Source of the DNA: a virus
Reading direction: 5' to 3' (one strand)
Virus record (IMG/VR): IMGVR_UViG_3300015241_000001
Coordinates: 1 to 64,000 of that record
DNA length: 64,000 nucleotides
Made by a program: the position numbers and the translations under genes. The notes under the pieces were generated by a model. The model saw only the letters and a program-made list of their open reading frames with translations. It was not told the DNA's origin and ran no database searches. How positions within the stretch are numbered: position 1 is the first letter of the stretch; each line of letters opens with the position of its first letter. Positions 16,202-24,746 of the stretch are shown here, one piece after another.

Positions 16202-18349
16202 TTACTTGTGCCCCGCTGCAGCTTCGGCTGCCTTGACTCGTTTGGTGAACTCGTCTGCTTGAGCCTGTGTGTCAAACGTATGCGGCTTACCTCCAGCCAT
16301 AACTGTGACCGGCTTCGGCGCTTCCTGGCCGGGGATCTCCGTCGATCCGATCAACGGCGCAGGACCACCGCCAGAAACCATACGCTGATTGCGTGCCTGA
16401 TAGCTTGCAGCCTGACCGTTTAGGATATTCTGAGCGTCGAGTAGCTTCCTATACATTAGTCCGGGCGAATCCTTGCTAGGATCTGGAAGATGCTCCTGAA
16501 CGCTCTTGATGAGGGCCATGTTGCGGCCGATTTTAGACCACGGAGCCGTGCCAGCAATCTTGATAAAAGAGTTCCACTGGTTGACCGCCGTAGCAAGCGC
16601 TCCTGGGTCGATACCGAACTGGTACTGGCCATACTTAAATCGCTGATTAAGCGAGTCCATTAGACCACCCTCATCCTTGAACGGTGCAAGCATCTTGATA
16701 GCTTGCTGGAGGGGCGGACCAACGTCTTCCATAGCGTCCGCAGAGAGCCGTTCTTGGTTGGGCACACGGCCGCCGACAGTCTGGCCAGGTTGAGCGATTC
16801 CGCCAGTGTAAGGATTGCCGCCGCCGGTAGCTGGAGCTGGAGGTTGTTCGCCGCCTGCCGGAGCTGGAGGCGCGCCTCCACTGCGAGTCGTGGTTGGATG
16901 GCCTTTAGCGTTCAAGGTAGTAACCGAGACTTGTGTAGGCGTGCCTTGAGGTGTGTAGTTTGGAGCTGGAGCAGCCGCACCTGTTGCCCCAGCAGGCGCA
17001 CTCGGAGGCAGCCCGCCAGTCGTTGGCGGGTTTGCAGGTAGCGTAGGAGCTGTAGTGCTCATCTGTCCTGGGGCATTCCCTTGACGCTGATCTGGCAAGC
17101 CTGCCGTCGGAGCGCCTGGGAAACTCTTCTGGCTAGTCGTCTGAACCTGCACCATCTTGACGCCACCGTCGGGTTGCGGCACTGCGATCATATGCGTGCC
17201 GGTAGTACTAGATGCCTGAGCCTCATTCCAAAGTTTACGAGCTTCCAGATATTGCTTGGCAGTGGGCTGAGGCCCGTAGCCTGCAATGGCGAAATCGCCA
17301 AAGCTACCAACCTTGGGAGGAGCAACGTTCGGCATTTTGCTGCTGAGAGCGCGTAGCTTCTCTGACTTTGCATCATTGGTCAGAGTCGGATCGCCTAGAA
17401 TCTGACGCGCGACGGCATCTTTGGCCTGCGCGAGGCCAGAGCCAGGCTTGCCTAGCATGTTATTCAGCTGATCCATGCGATCTTGCTGAGCTTCTGTCGG
17501 GTTCTGCACCTGGCGCATCTGTACTAGCTCGTTTTCGAGATGCTGTGTGCCTTGAGCGGTTTGAGCTGTTTCAAGACCGGTTTGTGCTTGCGTGCCTGCG
17601 GTTTGTGCAGCGGTCTGCACGCGCTGCTGATAAGCCGGAGTGAGGTACGGTGCGATCTGGTGGTACACCGGTGGACCGGTCTGCTGCAGGCCTTCATAGA
17701 CTGCCGAGGAAACCTTAGCCGGATCTTGACTCTGGAATGCGCCTTGCAGCTTCTGCATCAGACTCTGCTGGCCATTCTTACCCTTACCAGGCTTCTCGAC
17801 ATGCTGGCCGTAGAAATCCATCATGGCTTTCCAGGACGTATCCACGCCTTCCTTGGCCTTGATGTAGGCAGGGTCGTCTTGCGGAATACCTTTCTGAGCC
17901 AAGTCCTGTAGCTGCCCTGCAGCATTGTTATACAAATTCTGCAAGCCAGTAGACTGCTGATGGACTTGTGCGGCCTGCTTCAGATCATGCACAGCCTTGC
18001 CCTGCATGTAGCCATGCAGAAGTTGGTTCCCCAGAAAAGCTGCCGCGCCGAGCTTGCCCGAGCTGCCGAGCTGCTGCGGCGTCATCTGCGGCTCTGGCGG
18101 CAGTGGGTTCTCTATAGGCTGCTGCGTCTGTGGCAGCTGAGCCTGTTGATAAGGCTGTGCTGCATTCGGATCATAGCTGGGAGCATAAGCTGTGCCGAGT
18201 GGCGTTGGCGCGCCGCCCGGAGCAGCTCCACCAGATGCTGCAGTGCCATCCTCCGCAGCCGCCGCGCCGGCGGCACCGCTAGCCAGATCCGCAGGAGAAA
18301 TGTACGGAGGCGGTCCTGTCGTCGAATCGTAACCAGAAGTTGCTGCCAT
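16202..18349 (-). CDS. Large Gln/Pro-rich internal-virion-like protein
   Basis: 715 residues. The first 110 residues are Pro/Ala/Gln-rich, then a helical stretch with Gln-rich runs (QTAAQTAGTQAQTGLETAQTAQ), a long disordered Pro/Gly/Ala/Thr region (about 400-530), and a folded-looking end ending in a charged helix (FTKRVKAAEAAAGHK). Not recognised by family. Its place between two other virion-like genes, with no gap to the next gene, argues for a capsid-interior or ejection protein. Confidence 0.55.
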   Translation of the reverse strand: MAATSGYDSTTGPPPYISPADLASGAAGAAAAEDGTAASGGAAPGGAPTPLGTAYAPSYDPNAAQPYQQAQLPQTQQPIENPLPPEPQMTPQQLGSSGKLGAAAFLGNQLLHGYMQGKAVHDLKQAAQVHQQSTGLQNLYNNAAGQLQDLAQKGIPQDDPAYIKAKEGVDTSWKAMMDFYGQHVEKPGKGKNGQQSLMQKLQGAFQSQDPAKVSSAVYEGLQQTGPPVYHQIAPYLTPAYQQRVQTAAQTAGTQAQTGLETAQTAQGTQHLENELVQMRQVQNPTEAQQDRMDQLNNMLGKPGSGLAQAKDAVARQILGDPTLTNDAKSEKLRALSSKMPNVAPPKVGSFGDFAIAGYGPQPTAKQYLEARKLWNEAQASSTTGTHMIAVPQPDGGVKMVQVQTTSQKSFPGAPTAGLPDQRQGNAPGQMSTTAPTLPANPPTTGGLPPSAPAGATGAAAPAPNYTPQGTPTQVSVTTLNAKGHPTTTRSGGAPPAPAGGEQPPAPATGGGNPYTGGIAQPGQTVGGRVPNQERLSADAMEDVGPPLQQAIKMLAPFKDEGGLMDSLNQRFKYGQYQFGIDPGALATAVNQWNSFIKIAGTAPWSKIGRNMALIKSVQEHLPDPSKDSPGLMYRKLLDAQNILNGQAASYQARNQRMVSGGGPAPLIGSTEIPGQEAPKPVTVMAGGKPHTFDTQAQADEFTKRVKAAEAAAGHK

Positions 18350-18370
18350 ACTGAGCCGCCTATACCTTTC

Positions 18371-18934
18371 CTAGAAAGCTGTTGCGAGTCCGCTGCTGAG
18401 TGAACCTGCCAGGCCGCCAAGTAAGCCCAGCTGCGATCCCTTGCCTGAGGTAGCGTTCTGGTAGACCGAGTTGTAGCCTTGGTTGGCTGAACTCAGACCA
18501 GAGATTGCGGTGCCTGCAGAGGAAGTGGACTGGCCAACGCCTTGACCGGCGAGCTGAGCTAGAGCATTGAACGAGTTCAGGTAGCCCGAGCTGGCGGTCT
18601 GGCCAACCTGCGCGCCTTGGTTCACATCAGCCTGCTCCAGCGCCAGGTTCTTTTCGCCGCCAGCCGGAGCGTTGTTCATGATGTTCTGCTTGGCACCGGC
18701 AGTGGCGAGGTCGATCTGTTGCGTGGCCGGCGCAGTCGCTCTAGCTATAGCGTATGGGTCGCCTGTCGAGAGTGTCTGGTAGAAGTTTTCAGCCTGGCCG
18801 AACCCTGGGAAACTGGCATTGAACAGCTTCTGACTATTCGCTGATTGCTGCTGAGCGATCGCAGTCAGAGCGTCCGAATTACTGACGAGCGAATTCTGTG
18901 CGCTATCGGAGAGCTGCGAGCCGCCTTTTCCCAC
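18371..18934 (-). CDS. Internal-virion/tail assembly protein, small
   Basis: 187 residues beginning with GTG, supported by AGGAGG at proper spacing. Ser/Ala/Gln/Gly-rich helical sequence with PGFGQAENFYQTLSTGDPYAIARATAPATQQIDLATAGAKQNIMNNAPAGGEKNLALEQ, a pattern I associate with small virion proteins next to internal cores in short-tailed phages. It ends in a Gly/Leu/Ser hydrophobic stretch (LGLLGGLAGSLSSGLATAF) that may be membrane-active. Confidence 0.58.
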   Translation of the reverse strand: MGKGGSQLSDSAQNSLVSNSDALTAIAQQQSANSQKLFNASFPGFGQAENFYQTLSTGDPYAIARATAPATQQIDLATAGAKQNIMNNAPAGGEKNLALEQADVNQGAQVGQTASSGYLNSFNALAQLAGQGVGQSTSSAGTAISGLSSANQGYNSVYQNATSGKGSQLGLLGGLAGSLSSGLATAF

Positions 18935-18944
18935 GTAAAGCCTC

Positions 18945-19925
18945 CTACCGCAGGCCTTGGAGCACTCCTCTAAGACGGTTCACGAAGACTTCTCGCGGTA
19001 GAGTGCTGATCGTGGCTGCAGTTAGGCTGCCGGTAGCATTGTCCAGCAGATAGTTCGGGATCGTGCCAATGTCCACGAAACCGAGCTTGCTGGCATACTT
19101 GGCCGTTAGCCTGTTGCCAGCGTAGCGCACACCGTGGACATTGGCCAAGCGAAATTCCTGAAAAAGGTAGGCTAGGCCTAAGAAGCCAAGGACGGACTGC
19201 TGTGGCGTACGCCAGGCTTCTTGGAAGAAGGTATAGCCGACGAACATGGAGTTCGAGGTTTTGGTGAAGGAGTAGGTCGTGACTGCCGGAAAACAGAAGC
19301 CAAGCGTGTGGAAGTAGGGTTGGATGGCAGCTTCAAAGTCTTCAGGCAGGGGATCAGCTGGGTCGATCGGAGCTGGGTTCGCACGCCATTCGCCAAGACT
19401 CAGTAGGCCTTGGTTGTGCAGGTAGGCGCAGACTGTGTCGCAGGTCAGATCGGCCATACCGCAGAAGAGGTTTGGCAGGGAGCCCAGGCGGCTGCGGCCA
19501 GAGTCTTTGGCCTTCTGCCAGAGATGTGGTAGGTAAGGTTGTGGAGTGAAGAATTCAGGCCGAGTGCGGTCGTAGGGCAACACAGCGCAGCCCTGGAATT
19601 GGTAGCAGTTGGCCGCAATCCACGACAGTGGGTCTTCGATAGCTTCGTCAGTGATGACGTCTGGGATGTGGACGTAAGGAAGTTCTGCCTTGTCGACGTC
19701 AGCGAGGCTAATGTCAGGCATTTTCAGAGCTTCAGTCAGGAACTCTGGCATAGCGGGAACTGCGGCAGCTACGTCATAAGAAGCTTCATAGGCTGCATCA
19801 GCCTCAGCAGGCTGCGGCACGATTGGAGCTTCCTGAGCAGCGGCAGTGTCCATCAACGCCTGCGCCCAGCCTGGGATTTTTAGCTCTTCTACTTCTATCT
19901 CATCTACGTTGTCAACGTCAGCCAT
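18945..19925 (-). CDS. GNAT-like acetyltransferase in the virion block
   Basis: 326 residues. The first 90 are acidic and disordered. The C-terminal half looks like a GNAT fold: a strand SMFVGYTFF, then LAYLFQEFRLANVHGVRYAGNRLTAKYASKLGFVDIGTIPNYLLDN, which follows the family order (helix, N-x-x-S/T-x-x-hydrophobic, K-L-G-F, G-x-x-P). The canonical Q/R-x-x-G-x-G/A acetyl-CoA loop is not clear. It might modify a virion or host protein, or be a structural protein that reuses the fold. Start is supported by GAGG upstream. Confidence 0.6.
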   Translation of the reverse strand: MADVDNVDEIEVEELKIPGWAQALMDTAAAQEAPIVPQPAEADAAYEASYDVAAAVPAMPEFLTEALKMPDISLADVDKAELPYVHIPDVITDEAIEDPLSWIAANCYQFQGCAVLPYDRTRPEFFTPQPYLPHLWQKAKDSGRSRLGSLPNLFCGMADLTCDTVCAYLHNQGLLSLGEWRANPAPIDPADPLPEDFEAAIQPYFHTLGFCFPAVTTYSFTKTSNSMFVGYTFFQEAWRTPQQSVLGFLGLAYLFQEFRLANVHGVRYAGNRLTAKYASKLGFVDIGTIPNYLLDNATGSLTAATISTLPREVFVNRLRGVLQGLR

Positions 19926-19933
19926 GGCTAGCC

Positions 19934-20236
19934 TCAGACAATCCGCTGCGGTCCAGCTCCGGGAACGAGCAAGCCTGATTGTGAACGCTTATGCTGCTCC
20001 AACTGTTGCACGACATTGTCTAGGTTAGCTGCAGACTGCCAGATGACTCCAGCGATAGGATTAGCTGGAGTTAGGATGCCTGACTCAATACCAATATTCA
20101 GCAAGCTAGACAATCCTTTAGCTATCTTGGCTAGAGCTTCTACGCCTTGTTCTACAGTAAATCCTGGATAAAGCTTTACATCAATCAGCACAGCAGGCGT
20201 AGCTTCGCTTGGAAACTCCGTTACATTGTCAGCCAT
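19934..20236 (-). CDS. Small helical protein, unknown
   Basis: 100 residues, beginning MADNVTEFPSEA after a good AAGGGAG site. A central helical region (TVEQGVEALAKIAKGLSSLLNIG) is followed by a coiled-coil-like end (NLDNVVQQLEQHKRSQ). No family recognised. It lies 8 bases from the GNAT-like gene. Confidence 0.55.
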   Translation of the reverse strand: MADNVTEFPSEATPAVLIDVKLYPGFTVEQGVEALAKIAKGLSSLLNIGIESGILTPANPIAGVIWQSAANLDNVVQQLEQHKRSQSGLLVPGAGPQRIV

Positions 20237-20291
20237 CTAGATCTCCCTTGAGGTGGTGCCAGTCAGCAGGCCTAAGTTCACTGAGGCGATA

Positions 20292-20600
20292 TTACACGAT
20301 TGCATGTATCGCTGCAATAGGAAGTTCTGGTGGCTGCTCAGCCTTGGTGTGGTGGCTATGGCTGCTCTCCCAGTCATCCTTCATCAACCGGATCACAGCA
20401 TGGTTCTCGACGTAGTGTGTATCCCAGAACTCCTCGGCGTGTTTATGGCAGTAGTAGCCATGATCGATCTTCCAGCGAACTGTGTTCGGGCAGTGCAGCC
20501 TAGTCGGCAGGATATGTGCACATAAGGGCTTGGACTTGGCGTGACGACCGGCGGGCAGAACAGCAGAAGGCATAACGGCAACTGAAGCTGTAGCGCTCAT
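20292..20600 (-). CDS. Small Cys/His protein, probable Zn-binding
   Basis: 102 residues, with a 4-base ATGA overlap with the nozzle-like gene. A cluster of possible metal ligands, CAHILPTRLHC followed by GYYCHKHAEEFW, has the spacing of small treble-clef or ribbon proteins. Phages often carry such proteins next to structural genes; function unknown. Confidence 0.55.
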   Translation of the reverse strand: MSATASVAVMPSAVLPAGRHAKSKPLCAHILPTRLHCPNTVRWKIDHGYYCHKHAEEFWDTHYVENHAVIRLMKDDWESSHSHHTKAEQPPELPIAAIHAIV

Positions 20601-23600
20601 GAGTTCAAGTCCGTTCTGGCGTAGCCTTTAGCACCCTCGTCTATCGCCTTGGATTCGATCTGCGGTGCGGCCCAAAACTGAAAGTTAGTAGTCTGATCCG
20701 TCGAGATAGCGATCATGCGCCACAGTCTAGGCTTCCAGGCGCGGAAAAGTTTGCGGATCACGAGGCGGTTGTTCTGGCTCGGGCTGGCCGGCAGCGTAAA
20801 CGTGTAGTACGGAACCGGATTGCCGTCAGCGAACAACCTGATTGTGATCTCTGCTGCCGAAGTGTAGTCGAAGTAGCCTTGCTTGATGATTTTCGACTCG
20901 TCCGAGCCCAGCTTGATCCAATAGGTGTCGAAGTTGACGTTCGGGTCAGCCAACATCGCAGCATAGACGTTTTCCTGGTATAGAATCGGTGCTGTAGTGA
21001 CCGAGATCGTATGCCGGATCGACGCTGAATAAGCCTCGAAGCCGTCGCCTCCGCCTTGGTTTGGGAAGAACCCTGCCGGTTCTGAGACTATGAGCTGGAC
21101 CTTGTCGCGTAGGTTGCCCGTGTTGATCGCAGCCAGAGGAATCGTCACCGGCGGTTCCGTATTGAAAATCATCTGAGTCAGCATCGTCTGCGAGAACGTG
21201 TTGCAGTCGGTTTCGAGCATGTTCCATTGCTTCGGGTAGTGAGGCTTGCCGAGGTCGTAGAACGGAGACTGGATAATCATCTGGACAGGCAGCTTGGCCA
21301 GGGTCCCGCCCGAGTAACCGCCATCGTCATAGTCTTGGGTCAGGACCTGATCTTGGACGATATAGTTCTGGCCGACGTTCGGGCCGGAGGCAAGGACTTT
21401 GGCGGCTAGCAGCACGTTCGTGTCAGGCTCCCAGAGCATCGCTGTAGCAGGCACGTCGTCGTATCGGAACCGTTGATAGACAGTGTCAAAAGCTATCCGG
21501 TACCGGTTGCCATTCAGCGCCCAGTAGGCTTGATAGACAACGTTGTTGTAGTAGGCCATGACTACCGAGGAAACACGCGCCGGATCCAACACCGGCACTG
21601 GAGTCAGTGACTGCTGCTGACGATAGAGGAATTCGATCGGCAGAGTCATGTAGTTGCCGTCAGCGCCGACGAACTGGCGGAGACCGTCAGTAGCAAGGTA
21701 CCAGACAGCGGATTCGGTCTGGCACCAACCGGTTGAAGAGACTGCGCCGTGGATTGAGCCTGTGGGTTGTGCTACAGGCTGTGCGCCGCCGTTGATGATC
21801 CACCAGGTTTGTGTTGTAGCAACGAATAATGTGCCGCGCCAGTTGACGATAATCTTGATCGGGTACTGTGGCGAGCCGACAGGAATGTATTGCTGCGGAC
21901 CGAATGATTCCGGCCGGCCGCGTTTCGAATAGTACAGGTAGTGTGGGTTGTTGGTGTCGCCGCCCAGCCAGACCTGGTCATAGGCCAGCGCACAGAGATT
22001 GCAAGGCATCCGCGGAATCGAGTAAACCGCTACCGGCTCGCCGGCGTTATGCTGCAGCCGAACAATAGCTGAGAACGTGCCTACGCCGCCAGCGATCACG
22101 CGCGTCTGTTCGAGGTTGTAGCTGTAGCCGATATCAACGATCTGGTTCGGTACGAAGTTAGCGCCGGCTTGCGAGACGGTTATGGTTTGTGGCGCGAAAC
22201 CTGAGAACACAGAGAAGCCAGGGCCGACCGTGGCCGCCGAGAGCGACGTAATAATCGGAGCCTGCAACGACGAGGTCACAGGCGGATCGTTGTCGAGGAT
22301 TAGGGGAGCTGCCTGAGCCAGGACAGCATCCGGCACAACATCCTTGATCTGGAACTGTCCGCCGCCTACAATGTTGGGTATTTGCAGCAATTGAAACCAA
22401 TTGGACGAGCGTACGCCGCCGCGCCGGTAGAACCTGAGGTAGGTCACCTGAGGATCGTTGCTATAGAGACCGGTTAGCTGGTTGGCCTGGCTGAGCACAA
22501 TCGGCGCTACGAGCGAATTCACCCAGCCGTATTGCGAGCCACCGAAGTTCTGAATCGGCGTGCCATTGGACTCGGTTCCGGTAGCATCATTGTAGTAGGT
22601 CTGGCGATAGTCGAAACCGACGCCGCCGAAGCTAGTCGGGCCGTAACCCCACTGCAGGTAGAGCCCGTTGCAAGCTACTGTAGACGCGCCAATCGTGTTC
22701 GTGTCGATGATCAGTTCCCAGCCAGAGACGCGCGCCCAGTCAACACCGGATTCGCCAGCTGTACCTACAGGCACAAAGTCGCCACGACGGAGACGCACTG
22801 CGATCCAGGAAGTCGAGCCAGTGCCAAGATTCCCAGGCTGCAACTGTGCTGTGGTCGAGTTCGGCGGCTGTGACGTGGTCAAGCCTAAAGTGTTAGCCAG
22901 AATCTGCTGTTCCTGAGTCGTGTAGGCTGTTTCGAGGTTCTGCACGCCAGTCTGAAAATAAGCTGGAGCAATATCCTTGTAGTAGTAACTAGTGGTGTAC
23001 TGGCTACCAGCGATATCGAACTGCAGGCGAATATTGTCAACCGCCGCAGCATTCGAGACGGCTATCGTCAGCACTATCAGATCGTCATCCGTGACTTGGT
23101 TGTTCTGGCTGAGGTCGAAGTTCGCTGTGACTTTGACGGTAGCTTCCGTGTTCTGGCCTACAGATCCTTGCCAGGCGTTTATAGGATAATTTGAAGCCAC
23201 GGTCGGAGCCTGACCGTAGAAACCCCAGACTGAAGCTTGTGGATTGTACGGCACGGAGTAGATGTTATTGATGATGGCCTGAGCTGGCTGTGTGCCCGTG
23301 GGCGTCATGTAGCAGATGCCGCCGGTAGCGTTCAGGAAGACTGCACTAGGGAAAGGCACAGTCAAGGTGTTGGTACCTGTAGAAGTACCTAAGTAGTAAC
23401 CGCCGATCAGCGAATTCGTAGTGCCCTGGATCGAGCAGTTGGTGGTACCGCCAATCGGGACGCCGTGTGGGCCGTTCATTGTGATCTGCAGTAATTGGTA
23501 TAGCCCGCCCGAGAGGCCAATTGAGATCACACTGAAGATCGTCTGCTGAGTGACCACAGTCCCGCTGCCAGTATTCGATAGCATGCCATTTGCGATCTGC

Positions 23601-24274
23601 GCCAGCGAGCCGACGTTCGCGTTGAACATTTGCGGAAAGTCTGTGACTTGGACGCCGAACTGAAAGTTCAGGGTGGCCACAGAAGTCTGATTCCAACCGC
23701 CCGAGAAGCCGGTTGTGGCATAGCTGTTGCCAGCGGCAAAGCTGTCTACGAGTAGGAGGAGCGGCGCGTAAGGGTAGGTGTTGAGCGTGTTCGGCGACGG
23801 GTCGATTCCGGTCAGTGTTGGCGTGCCCGCGCCCGTGTCCTTGATGGATACGTTAGCGTCATAGATGAAATTGAACGGTAGCGCTGTCTCGAAGCAGTTC
23901 GTGACGACGGACTGCCAGGGCTGCCCGGAGAGCCCAGTGCGAATCTGACTGAACTGGCCTTGACCACCGCCAGCTAGACGGTAGAGGATTCCGCCGGTGT
24001 CTCCGGCATAACGCCATGACTGGCCTTTGTAGGACAGGCGGGACATGGAGTTGATGGCATTCAGGAAGGGGTAGTTCGAGGTGCCGAAGCCTAGTGGGTC
24101 CCGGTTGATGATCACGGTGCCATAGCGGCTGGACATGATGTTCTCAGCACGTTCCAGGCAGTTCAGAAGGTCGAGGTATGTATTCGGAGGCGGCTGATCT
24201 GCAATAGCGCGGGCAGTTAGGCCATGCGACTGATATAGAAACGAAACCGGCGCGTAACTTGTGTCTTGTGCCAT
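20597..24274 (-). CDS. Tail nozzle-like/hub structural protein
   Basis: 1225 residues, the largest protein in the window, no signal peptide. It is beta-rich throughout. The C-terminal half has repeated strands such as YYNNVVYQAYWALNGNRYRIAFDTVYQRFRYDDVP and TAMLWEPDTNVLLAAKV, typical of the beta-propeller nozzle proteins of short-tailed phages (T7 gp12/P22 gp10 type). The middle has QVWLGGDTNNPHYLYYSKRGRPESFG, also propeller-like. Position just before the internal-virion genes fits. Identification rests on pattern and context only. Confidence 0.62.
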   Translation of the reverse strand: MAQDTSYAPVSFLYQSHGLTARAIADQPPPNTYLDLLNCLERAENIMSSRYGTVIINRDPLGFGTSNYPFLNAINSMSRLSYKGQSWRYAGDTGGILYRLAGGGQGQFSQIRTGLSGQPWQSVVTNCFETALPFNFIYDANVSIKDTGAGTPTLTGIDPSPNTLNTYPYAPLLLLVDSFAAGNSYATTGFSGGWNQTSVATLNFQFGVQVTDFPQMFNANVGSLAQIANGMLSNTGSGTVVTQQTIFSVISIGLSGGLYQLLQITMNGPHGVPIGGTTNCSIQGTTNSLIGGYYLGTSTGTNTLTVPFPSAVFLNATGGICYMTPTGTQPAQAIINNIYSVPYNPQASVWGFYGQAPTVASNYPINAWQGSVGQNTEATVKVTANFDLSQNNQVTDDDLIVLTIAVSNAAAVDNIRLQFDIAGSQYTTSYYYKDIAPAYFQTGVQNLETAYTTQEQQILANTLGLTTSQPPNSTTAQLQPGNLGTGSTSWIAVRLRRGDFVPVGTAGESGVDWARVSGWELIIDTNTIGASTVACNGLYLQWGYGPTSFGGVGFDYRQTYYNDATGTESNGTPIQNFGGSQYGWVNSLVAPIVLSQANQLTGLYSNDPQVTYLRFYRRGGVRSSNWFQLLQIPNIVGGGQFQIKDVVPDAVLAQAAPLILDNDPPVTSSLQAPIITSLSAATVGPGFSVFSGFAPQTITVSQAGANFVPNQIVDIGYSYNLEQTRVIAGGVGTFSAIVRLQHNAGEPVAVYSIPRMPCNLCALAYDQVWLGGDTNNPHYLYYSKRGRPESFGPQQYIPVGSPQYPIKIIVNWRGTLFVATTQTWWIINGGAQPVAQPTGSIHGAVSSTGWCQTESAVWYLATDGLRQFVGADGNYMTLPIEFLYRQQQSLTPVPVLDPARVSSVVMAYYNNVVYQAYWALNGNRYRIAFDTVYQRFRYDDVPATAMLWEPDTNVLLAAKVLASGPNVGQNYIVQDQVLTQDYDDGGYSGGTLAKLPVQMIIQSPFYDLGKPHYPKQWNMLETDCNTFSQTMLTQMIFNTEPPVTIPLAAINTGNLRDKVQLIVSEPAGFFPNQGGGDGFEAYSASIRHTISVTTAPILYQENVYAAMLADPNVNFDTYWIKLGSDESKIIKQGYFDYTSAAEITIRLFADGNPVPYYTFTLPASPSQNNRLVIRKLFRAWKPRLWRMIAISTDQTTNFQFWAAPQIESKAIDEGAKGYARTDLNS

Positions 24275-24319
24275 ACCACATACAGCATATTGTGGTTAGC
24301 GTGCTAACTCAATAACCAC

Positions 24320-24348
24320 TTGCGTTCCAACATGAATTGATGTAATGT
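24320..24348 (+). promoter_or_regulatory. Plus-strand promoter with palindromic operator, antisense to the virion block
   Basis: TTGCGT (24320-24325), exactly 17 bases, TAATGT (24343-24348). The spacer holds the recurrent element ACATGAATTGATGTAA (24330-24345). The palindrome may alternatively serve the minus-strand gene starting at 24274. Confidence 0.55.
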
Positions 24349-24354
24349 GTAGTT

Positions 24355-24418
24355 GGGTTTATGTTTTGGTTCGATATCTACGCAGGTGGGTGATTTGCAG
24401 TCACTCACCTTATTTTTT
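24355..24418 (+). ncRNA. Candidate short antisense RNA ending in an intrinsic terminator
   Basis: Downstream of the 24320-24348 promoter the plus strand has no gene, and within about 65 bases meets a 9-bp stem (GGTGGGTGA / TCACTCACC, one G-T pair, 7-base loop, 24385-24409) followed by TTATTTTTT. The RNA would lie in the gap before the nozzle gene and touch the end of the opposite-strand gene 24410-24727. The T-run also encodes Lys-Lys-stop of that gene, so it may be partly coincidental. Confidence 0.4.
24385..24418 (+). terminator. Intrinsic terminator (plus strand)
   Basis: Stem 24385-24393 with 24401-24409, loop TTTGCAG, then TTATTTTTT. On the minus strand the same hairpin follows the stop codon of 24410-24727 directly but lacks a T-run. 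Confidence 0.5.
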
Positions 24419-24727
24419 GCCCACGAACAGAACTCGACCTTGCATCGCAGCAGCTGCTGAGCGGGTGTTATCGATATGGCGCTTTCGCTCAGCGATTTTG
24501 TCATGATGCTTCTCCAACCAGCATTCGATCGCGTTACACATGCTGTCATGGCATGGCGTGCAATCAGGTGCATGGTGCGCTCGCATCAGCGCCTCAGGAT
24601 CAATCATCATAATCTCGTCGGGGCCTTGCGTGGTGTTGCCCTGAGCGTCGGTTTCTTCGAACCTGACCTTGCAATGGATGTAGCCGGTCATGCCGTCGAC
24701 GGATTGTTCAAGGATGCGGAGTGGCAT
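24410..24727 (-). CDS. Small Cys/His-rich protein, unknown
   Basis: 105 residues with a strong GGAAGGAAGGAA site. The N-terminal half is beta-like (GYIHCKVRFEETDAQGN), the second half has a ligand-rich stretch (HAPDCTPCHDSMCNAIECW) followed by a charged helix (KHHDKIAERKRHID). Possibly Zn-binding. No family recognised. Confidence 0.55.
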   Translation of the reverse strand: MPLRILEQSVDGMTGYIHCKVRFEETDAQGNTTQGPDEIMMIDPEALMRAHHAPDCTPCHDSMCNAIECWLEKHHDKIAERKRHIDNTRSAAAAMQGRVLFVGKK

Positions 24728-24746
24728 AAAGTTCCTTCCTTCCTTC

